Shown: piece by piece, positions 54,401 through 64,000 of the stretch
How positions within the stretch are numbered: the stretch's first letter is position 1
How the letters are laid out: each line of letters starts with the position of its first letter
DNA from: Owenia fusiformis
Taxonomy: Eukaryota > Annelida > Polychaeta > Sabellida > Oweniidae
Assembly (NCBI GenBank): GCA_903813345.2
Contig: CAIIXF020000003.1
Span: forward strand, 5,605,815 to 5,669,814
Reading direction: 5' to 3'
Length of the DNA stretch: 64,000 bases
Translations under genes and position numbers: made by a program
Notes under the pieces: model-generated
What the model saw: the letters and a program-made list of their open reading frames with translations, nothing else
Told to the model about the DNA's origin: nothing
Database searches by the model: none

Positions 54401-57400
54401 GTACTATTCAACTATTGAATGAGTGAATAGGGTGTAATTAGTTCAGCTTCAGTACACTGCACGTAACAGTGAACTATTCAACTATTGAATGAGTGAATAG
54501 GGTGTAATTAGTTCAGCTTCTGTGCGCTCCGCGTAGCAGTTTACTCTTCAACTATTAAATGAGTGAATTGGGTGTAATTAGTTCAGCTTCAGTACACTGC
54601 ACGTAACTGTGTACTATTCAAATATTGAATGAGTGAATAGGGTGCAATTAGTTCAACTTCAGTACACTGCACATAGCAGTGTACTATTCAACTATTGAAC
54701 GAATGAATATGATGTAATTAGTACAGCTTAAGTACACTGCACGTAACAGTGTACTATTCAACTATTTGAATGAGTAAATAGGGTGTAATTAGTTCAGCTT
54801 CAGTACACTGCACGTAACAGTGTACTTTTCAACCATTGTTCGAGTGAAGAGCGTGTAATTAGTTCAGCTTCAGTACACTGCACGTAACAGTGTACTTTTC
54901 AACCATTGTTCGAGTGAAGAGGGTGTAATGAGTCCAGCTTCAGTACACTACATGTAACATTTTACTATTCAACATTTGAATGAGTAAAGAGGGTGTAATT
55001 AGTTCAGCTTATGTGTGCTTCACGTAACAGTGTATTATTCAACTATTGAATGAGTGAATAGGGTTTAATTAGTTCAGCTTCAGTACACTGCACGAAACAG
55101 TGTACTATTCAACTATTGAATGAGTGAATAGGGTGTAATTAGTTCAGCTTCAGTACACTGCACGTAACAGTGAACTATTCAACTATTGAATGAGTGAATA
55201 GGGTGTAATTAGTTCAGCTTCTGTGCGCTCCGCCTAGCAGTTTACTCTTCAACTATTGAATGAGTGAATTGGGTGTAATTAGTTCAGCTTCAGTACACTG
55301 CACATAACAGTGTACTATTCAACTATTGAACGAATGAATAGGATGTAATTAGTACAGCTTAAGTACACTGCACGTAACAGTGTACTATTCAACTATTGAA
55401 TGAGTAAATAGGGTGTAATTAGTTCCGCTTTAGTACACTGCACGTAACAGTGTACTTTTCAACCATTGTTCGAGTGAAGAGGGTGTAATTAGTTCAGCTT
55501 CAGTACACTGTGCGTTACAGTATACTACTAGTATTCAGTTATTGGATGAGTAAATGGAGTGTAATTAGTTAAGCTTCATTACACTGCACGTAACAGTTTA
55601 CTACTCAACTATTGAATGAGTGAATAGGGTGTAATTAGTTTAGCTTCAGTGCACTGCACGTAATAGTGTACTATTCAACTATTGGATGAGTGAATAGGGT
55701 GTCATTAGTTCAGCTTCAGTGCACTGCACTTAAGAGATTACTATTCAACTATTGAATCAGTGAATAGGGTGTAATTATTTCAGCTTCAGTGCACTGCACG
55801 TAACAGTGTACTATTCAACTATTTGATGCGTGAATAGGGTTTAATTAGTTCAGCTTTAGTGCATTGCATGTAAGAGATTACTATTCAACTATTGAATGAG
55901 TGAATAAGGTTTAATTAGTTCAGCTTCAGTTCACTGCACGTATCAGTGTACTATTCAACTATTTGATGCGTGAATAGGGTTTAATTAGTTCAGCTTCAGT
56001 GCATTGCACGTAACAGTGTACTATTAAACTATTGAATGAGTAAATAGGGTGTAATTAATTCAGCTTTAGTACACTGCAAGTAACAGTGTACTATTCAAAT
56101 ATTGAATGAGTGAATTTGGTGTAATTAGTTCAGCTTTAGTCCACTATACGTAACAGTGTAGTATTCAACTTTTGAATGAGTGAATAGGGTGCAATTAGTT
56201 CAGCTTCAGTGCATTGCACGTAACATTGTACTATTCAATTATTAAATGAGTGAATAGGGTGCAATTAGTTCCGCTTCAGTGCACTACACGAAACAATGTA
56301 CTATTCAATTATTGAATGAATGAATAGGGTGCAATTAGTTCCGCTTCAGTGCACTGCACGTAACAGTGTACTATTCAACTATTGAATGAGTGAATAGGGT
56401 ATAATTAGTTCGGTTTCAGTGCACTACACGTAACAGTGTACTATTCAACTATTGAACGAGTGAATAGGGTGTAATTAGTTCAGCTTAAGTACACTGCACG
56501 TAACAGTGTACTATTCAACTATAATATGAGTGAATATGGTGTAATTAGTTCAACTTCAGTGCACTGCACGTAACAGTGTACTATTCAACTACTAAATGAG
56601 TGAATAGGGTGTAATTAGTCCAGCTTCAGTACACTACATGTAACATTTTACTATTCAACATTTGAATGAGTAAAGAGGGTGTAATTAGTTCAGCTTATGT
56701 GTGCTTCACGTAACAGTGTATTATTCAACTATTGAATGAGTGAATAGGGTTTAATTAGTTCAGCTTCAGTACACTGCACGAAACAGTGTACTATTCAACT
56801 ATTGAATGAGTGAATAGGGTGTAATTAGTTCAGCTTTAGTGCATTGCATGTAAGAGATTACTATTCAACTATTGAATGAGTGAATAAGGTTTAATTAGTT
56901 CAGCTTCAGTGCACTGCACGTATCAGTGTACTATTCAACTCTTTGATGCGTGAATAGGGTTTAATTAGTTCAGCTTCAGTGCATTGCACGTAACAGTGTA
57001 CTATTAAACTATTGAATGAGTAAATAGGGTGTAATTAATTCAGCTTTAGTACACTGCAAGTAACAGTGTACTATTCAAATATTGAATGAGTGAATTTGGT
57101 GTAATTAGTTCAGCTTTAGTCCACTATACGTAACAGTGTACTATTCAACTTTTGAATGAGTGAATAGGGTGCAATTAGTTCAGCTTCAGTGCATTGCACG
57201 TAACATTGTACTATTCAATTATTAAATGAGTGAATAGGGTGCAATTAGTTCCGCTTCAGTGCACTACACGAAACAGTGTACTATTCAATTATTGAATGAA
57301 TGAATAGGGTGCAATTAGTTCCGCTTCAGTGCACTGCACGTAACAGTGTACTATTCAACTATTGAATGAGTGAATGGGGTATAATTAGTTCGGTTTCAGT

Positions 57401-60400
57401 GCACTACACGTAACAGTGTACTATTCAACTATTGAACGAGTGAATAGGGTGTAATTAGTTCAGCTTAAGTACACTGCACGTAACAGTGTACTATTCAACT
57501 ATAATATGAGTGAATAGGGTGTAATTAGTTCAACTTCAGTGCACTGCACGTAACAGTGTACTATTCAACTACGAAATGAGTGAATAGGGTGTAATTAGTC
57601 CAGCTTCAGTACACTACATGTAACATTTTACTATTCAACATTTGAATGAGTAAAGAGGGTGTAATTAGTTCAGCTTATGTGTGCTTCACGTAACAGTGTA
57701 TTATTCAACTATTGAATGAGTGAATAGGGTTTAATTAGTTCAGCTTCAGTACACTGCACGAAACAGTGTACTATTGAACTATTGAATGAGTGAATAGGGT
57801 GTAATTAGTTCAGCTTCAGTACACTGCACGTAACTGTGAACTATTCAACTATTGAATGAGTGAATAGGGTGTAATTAGTTCAGCTTCTGTGTGCTCCGCG
57901 TAGCAGTTTACTCTTCAACTATTGAATGAGTGAATTGGGTGTAATTAGTTCAGCTTCAGTACACTGCACGTAACTGTGTACTATTCAAATATTGAATGAG
58001 TGAATAGGGTGCAATTAGTTCAACTTCAGTACACTGCACATAACAGTGTACTATTCAACTATTGAACGAATGAATAGGATGTAATTAGTACAGCTTAAGT
58101 ACACTGCACGTAACAGTGTACTATTCAACTATTGAATGAGTAAATAGGGTGTAATTAGTTCAGCTTCAGTACACTGCACGTAACAGTGTACTTTTCAACC
58201 ATTGTTCGAATGAAGAGGGTGTAATTAGTTCAGCTTCAGTACATTGGGCGTTACAGTATACTACTAGTATTCAGTTATTGGATGAGTAAATGGAGTGTAA
58301 TTAGTTAAGCTTCAGTACACTGCACGTAACAGTTTATTACTCAACTATTGAATGAGTGAATAGGGTGTAATTAGTTTAGCTTCAGTGCACTGCACGTAAC
58401 AGTGCACTATTCAACTATTGGATGAGTGAATAGGGTGTCATTAGTTCAGCTTCAGTGCACTGCACTTAAGAGATTACTATTCAACTATTGAATCAGTGAA
58501 TAGGGTGTAATTATTTCAGCTTCAGTGCACTGCACGTAACAGTGTACTATTCAACTATTTGATGCGTGAATAGGGTTTAATTAGTTCAGCTTTAGTGCAT
58601 TGCATGTAAGAGATTACTATTCAACTATTGAATGAGTAAATAAGGTTTAATTAGTTCAGCTTCAGTTCACTGCACGTATCAGTGTACTATTCAACTATTT
58701 GATGCGTGAATAGGGTTTAATTAGTTCAGCTTCAGTGCATTGCACGTAACAGTGTACTATTAAACTATTGAATGAGTAAATAGGGTGTAATTAATTCAGC
58801 TTTAGTACACTGCAAGTAACAGTGTACTATTCAAATATTGAATGAGTGAATTTGGTGTAATTAGTTCAGCTTTAGTCCACTATACGTAACAGTGTACTAT
58901 TCAACTTTTGAATGAGTGAATAGGGTGCAATTAGTTCAGCTTCAGTGCATTGCACGTAACATTGTACTATTCAATTATTAAATGAGTGAATAGGGTGCAA
59001 TTAGTTCCGCTTCAGTGCACTACACGAAACAGTGTACTATTCAATTATTGAATGAATGGATAGGGTGCAATTAGTTCCGCTTCAGTGCACTGCACGTAAC
59101 AGTGTACTATTCAACTATTGAATGAGTGAATAGGGTATAATTAGTTCGGTTTCAGTGCACTACACGTAACAGTGTACTATTCAACTATTGAACGAGTGAA
59201 TAGGGTGTAATTAGTTCAGCTTAAGTACACTGCACGTAACAGTGTACTATTCAACTATAATATGAGTGAATAGGGTGTAATTAGTTCAACTTCAGTGCAC
59301 TGCACGTAACAGTGTACTATTCAACTACTAAATGAGTGAATAGGGTGTAATTAGTCCAGCTTCAGTACACTACATGTAACATTTTACTATTCAACATTTG
59401 AATGAGTAAAGAGGGTGTAATTAGTTCAGCTTATGTGTGCTTCACGTAACAGTGTATTATTCAACTATTGAATGAGTGAATAGGGTTTAATTAGTTCAGC
59501 TTCAGTGCACTTCACGTAACAGTTTACTATTCAACTACTGAATTAGTGAATGGGGTGTACTTAGTTCAGCTCAGTGCACTGCACGTAACAGTGTACTATT
59601 AAACTATTGAATGAGTAAATAGGGTGTAATTAATTCTGCTTCAGTACACTGCACGCAACAGTGTACTATTCAACTATTGAATGAGTAAATAGGGTGTAAT
59701 TAGTTCAGCTTCAGTACACTGCACGTAACAGTGTACTTTTCAACCATTGTTCGAGTGAATAGGGTGTAGTTAGTTCAGCTTCAGTACACTGCGCGTAACA
59801 GTGTACTTTTCAACCATTGTTCGAGTGAATAGGGTGTAATTAGTTCAGCTTCAGTACACTGCGCGTAACAGTGTACTACTAGTATTCAATTATTGAATGA
59901 GTAAATGGGGTGTAATTAGTTCAGCTTCAGTACACTGGACGTAACAGTTTACTATTCAACTATTAAATGAGTGAATGGGGTGTAAATAGTTTAGCTTCAG
60001 TGCACTGCACGTAACAGTGTACTATTCAACTATTGGATTTTTGAATAGGGTGTAATTAGTTCAGCTTCAGTGCACTGCACGTAACAGTTTACTATTCAAC
60101 TATTGAATGAGTGAATAGGGTGTAATTAGTTCAACTTCAATGCACTGCACGTAACAGTTTACTATTCCACTATTGAATGAGTGAATATGATATAATTTGT
60201 TCAACTTCAGTGCACTGCACGGAACAGTTTACTATTTAACTATTGAATGAGTGAAAAGGGTGTAATTATTTCAGCTTCAGTGCACTGCACGTAACAGTGT
60301 ACTATTCACCTATTTGATGCGTGGATAGGGTTTAATTAGTTCAGCTTCAGTCCATTGCATGTAAGAGATTACTATTCAACTATTGAATGAGTGAATAAGG

Positions 60401-63400
60401 TTTAATTAGTTCAGCTTCAGTGCATTGCATGTAAGAGATTACTATTCAACTATTAAATGAGTGAATAGGGTTTAATTAGTTCAGCTTCAGTGCACTGCAC
60501 GTAAGAGATTACTATTCAACTATTAAATGAGTGAATAGGGTTTAATTAGTTCTGCTTCAGTGCACTGCACGTTACAGTTCACTATTCAACTATTGAATGA
60601 GTGAATAGGGTGTAATTATTTCAGCTTCAGTGCACTGCACGTAACAGTTTTCTATTCAACTATTTGATGCGTGAATAGGGTTTAATTAGTTCAGCTTTAG
60701 TGCATTGCATGTAAGAGATTACTATTCAACTATTGAATGAGTGAATAGGGTTTAATTAGTTCAGCTTCAGTGCACTTCACGTAACAGTTTACTATTCAAC
60801 TACTGAATGAGTGAATGGGGTGTACTTAGTTCAGCTCAGTGCACTGCACGTAACAGTGTACTATTAAACTATTGAATGAGTAAATAGGGTGTAATTAATT
60901 CTGCTTCAGTACACTGCAAGTAACAGTGTACTATTCAACTATTGAATGAGTGAATTTGGTGTAATTAGTTCAACTTTAGTCCACTATACGTAACAGTGTA
61001 CTATTCAACTTTTGAATGAGTGAATAGGGTGCAATTAGTTCAGCTTCAGTGCATTGCACGTAACATTGAACTATTCAATTATTGAATGAGTGAATAGGGT
61101 GCAATTAGTTCTGCTTCAGTGCACTGCACGAAACAGTGTACTATTCAATTATTGAATGAATGAATAGGGTGCAATTAGTTCCACTTTAGTGCACTGCACG
61201 AAACAGTGTACTATTCAACTATTGAATGAGTGAATAGGGTATAATTAGTTCAGCTTCAGTGCACTACACGTAACAGTGTACTATTCAACTATTGAACGAG
61301 TGAATAGGGTGTAATTCGTTCAGCTTCAGTACACTGCACGTAACAGTGTACTATCCAACTATAGAATGAGTGAATATCGTGTAATTAGTTCAGCTTCAGT
61401 GCACTGCACGTAACAGTGTACTATTCAACTACTGAATGAGTGAATAGGGTGTAATTAGTCCAGCTTCAGTACACAACATGTAACATTTTACTATTCAACT
61501 ATTGAATGAGTAAAGAGGGTGTAATTAGTTCAGCTTCTGTGCGCTGCACGTAGCAGTGTATTATTCAACTACTGAATGAGTGAATGGGGTGTAATTAGTC
61601 CAGCTTCAGTACACTACATGTAACATTTTACAATTCAACTATTGAATGAGTAAAGAGGGTGTAATTAGTTCAGCTTATTTGCGCTTCACGTAACAGTGTA
61701 TTGTTCAACTATTGAATGAGTGAATAGGGTTTAATTAGTTCAGCTTCAGTACACTGCACGAAACAGTGTACTATTTAACTATTGATTGAGTGAATAGGGT
61801 GTAATAAGTTCAGCTTCAGTACACTGCACATAACAGTGAACTATTCAACTATTGAATGAGTGAATAGGGTGTAATTAGTTCAGCTTCTGTGCGCTGCACG
61901 TAGCAGTTTACTCTTCAACTATTGAATGAGTGAATTGGGTGTAATTAGTTTAGCTTCAGTAAACTGCACGTAACTGTGTACTATTCAAATATTGAATGAG
62001 TGAATAGGGTGCAATTAGTTCAACTTCAGTACACTGCACATAACAGTGTACCATTCAACTATTGAACGAATGAACATTGAATGAGTGAATAGGATGTAAT
62101 TAGTACAGCTTAAGTACACTGCACGTAACAGTGTACTATTCAACTATTGAATGAGTAAATAGGGTGTAATTAGTTCAGCTTCAGTACACTGCACGTAACA
62201 GTGTACTTTTCAACCATTGTTCGAGTGAATAGGGTGTAATTAGTTCAGCTTCAGTACACTGCGCGTAACAGTGTACTACTAGTATTCAATTATTGAATGA
62301 GTAAATGGGGTGTAATTAGTTCAGCTTCAGTACACTGGACGTAACAGTTTACTATTCAACAATTAAATGAGTGAATGGGGTGTAAATAGTTTAGCTTCAG
62401 TGCACTGCACGTAACAGTGTACTATTCAACTATTGGATTATTGAATAGGGTGTAATTAGTTCAGCTTCAGTGCACTGTACTTGAGAGATTACTATTCAAC
62501 TATTGAATGAGTGAATAGGGTGTAATTAGTTCAGCTTCAGTGCACTGCACGTAACAGTTTACTATTCAACTATTGAATGAGTGAATAGGGTGTAATTAGT
62601 TCAACTTCAATGCACTTTACGTAACAGTTTACTATTCCACTATTGAATGAGTGAATATGATATAATTTGTTCAACTTCAGTGCACTGCACGTAACAGTTT
62701 ACTATTTAACTATTGAATGAGTGAAAAGGGTGTAATTATTTCAGCTTCAGTGCACTGCACGTAACAGTGTACTATTCAACTATTTGATGCGTGGATAGGG
62801 TTTAATTAGTTCAGCTTCGGTCCATTGCATGTAAGAGATAACTATTCAACTATTGAATGAGTGAATAAGGTTTAATTAGTTCCGCTTCAGTGCATTGCAT
62901 GTAAGAGATTACTATTCAACTATTAAATGAGTGCATAGGGTTTAATTAGTTCAGCTTTAGTGCACTGCACGTAAGAGATTACTATTCAACTATTAAATGA
63001 GTGAATAGGGTTCAATTAGTTCAGCTTCAGTGCACTACACGTTACAGTTTACTATTCAACTATTGAATGAGTGAATAGGGTGTAATTATTTCAGCTTCAG
63101 TGCACTGCACGTAACAGTGTACTATTCAACTATTTGATGCGTGAATAGGGTTTAATTAGTTCAGCTTTAGTGCATTGCATGTAAGAGATTTCTATTCAAC
63201 TATTGAATGAGTGAATAGGGTTTAATTAGTTCAGCTTCAGTACACTGCACGTAACAGTGTACTATTCAACCAATGTTCAAGTGAATAGGGTGTAATTAGT
63301 TCAGCTTCAGTACACTGCGCGTAACAGTGTACTACTAGTATTCAATTATTGAATGAGTAAATGGGGTGTAATTAGTTCAGCTTCAGTACACTGGATGTAA

Positions 63401-64000
63401 CCGTTGACTATTCAACTATTGAATGAGTGAATGGGGTGTAATTAGTTTAGCTTCAGTGCACTGCTCGTAACAGTGTACTATTCAACTATTGGCTTATTGA
63501 ATAGGGTGTAATTAGTTCAGCTTCAGTGCACTGCACTTAAGAGATTACTATTCAACTATTGAATGAGTGAATAGGGTGTAATTAGTTCAGCTTCAGTGCA
63601 CTGCACGTAACAGTTTACTATTCAACTATTGAATGAGTGAATAGGGTGTAATTAGTTCAACTTCAATGCACTGCACGTAACAGTTTACTATTCCACTATT
63701 GAATGAGTGAATATGGTGTAATTAGTTCAACTTCAGTGCACTGCACGTAACAGTTTACTATTCAACTATTGAATGAGTGAAAAGGGTGTAATTATTTCAG
63801 CTTCAGTGCACTGCATGTAACAGTGGACTATTCAACTATTTGATGCGTGGATAGGGTTTAATTAGTTCAGCTTCAGTGCATTGCATGAAAGAGATTACTA
63901 TTCAACTATTGAATGAGTGAATAAGGTTTAATTAGTTCAGCTTCAGTGCATTGCATGTAAGAGATTACTATTCAACTATTGAATGAGTGAATTGGGTTTA
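42488..64000. repeat. 70-bp satellite array (about 21.5 kb, open at the window end)
   Basis: Roughly 305 head-to-tail units of about 70 bp containing AATTAGTTCAGCTTCAGTAC, ACTGCACGTAACAGTGTACT and ATTCAACTATTGAATGAGTG. Most units differ by a few substitutions; variants with a CTACTAG insertion are a few bases longer. Each consensus unit holds two small inverted repeats, AGTACACTG/CAGTGTACT and ATTCAA/TTGAAT. Higher-order periods of 980 (14 units), 1610 (23 units), 2400 and about 6319 bp are visible. The array continues beyond the window. No coding capacity. Centromeric, heterochromatic or simply dispersed satellite status cannot be told from this window. Confidence 0.97.
46121..46212 (+). mobile_element. 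Short A-tailed insertion in the satellite (retroposed fragment?)
   Basis: About 92 bp of unrelated sequence ending in AATAAATGTTATTTAAAAAA-like A-rich DNA. It is flanked by near-identical satellite segments (CAACTATAGAATGAGT before, CAACTATTGAATGAGT after) that could be a target-site duplication. AATAAA followed by an A-tail suggests retroposition of a transcript or SINE 3' end. Confidence 0.5.

Noticed and set aside
42488-64000. CRISPR-like regular repeat array
   Set aside because: Units are contiguous 70-bp satellite copies with no unique spacers, in animal DNA next to an intron-containing gene.

Overview
The window is animal nuclear DNA: AT-rich, with GT-AG introns, poly(A)-type signals, many MITE-like transposon relics and a very large satellite array. 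Nothing in it is prokaryotic. The repeat style (GTCAGTCAGTC-type motifs, abundant terminal-inverted-repeat elements, CCTGGCTACGGGCCT-type dispersed repeats) fits a marine invertebrate such as a mollusc, hemichordate or echinoderm, but I cannot fix the phylum from sequence alone.

Layout. (1) 1-2272: the last three coding exons of a Sel1-like-repeat protein on the + strand; its start lies upstream of the window. (2) 2273-11115: intergenic DNA with at least three well-delimited terminal-inverted-repeat elements. The largest (5200-8028) has subterminal 15-bp tandem repeats and a perfect 9-bp target duplication. (3) 11188-39097: one complete gene, WDR7 (Rabconnectin-3 beta), + strand. I resolved 27 coding exons whose phases all agree, giving 4365 nt and a predicted 1454-residue protein with an N-terminal WD40 region, a long helical middle and C-terminal WD repeats. 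The family partners DMXL1/2 (Rabconnectin-3 alpha) in V-ATPase assembly and endosome or synaptic-vesicle acidification. (4) 39098-42487: 3' flank with a 21-bp minisatellite. (5) 42488-64000: about 21.5 kb of a 70-bp satellite with nested higher-order repeats, running off the window end and interrupted once by a short A-tailed insertion.

The most unusual feature is inside WDR7. At five of its 26 introns, a tandem array has grown out of the exon-intron junction itself. Four arrays copy the 3' end of the exon together with its 5' splice site (periods 49, 52, about 28 and 86 bp), and one copies a 3' splice site with the start of the exon (41 bp, three copies). In the 52-bp array each unit consists of a 27-nt exon-derived piece flanked by an acceptor-like TTGCAG and a donor GTAAGT. 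About seven intronic copies are therefore potential frame-neutral microexons encoding the same nine residues (LFVPPPTCN). This looks like a repeated process of splice-site-anchored tandem duplication, possibly intron or exon birth caught in progress. WDR7 introns also hold a 2.1-kb 33-bp minisatellite, foldback elements, a mariner-type deletion derivative with a transposase relic, and a hAT-type MITE with a perfect 8-bp target duplication.
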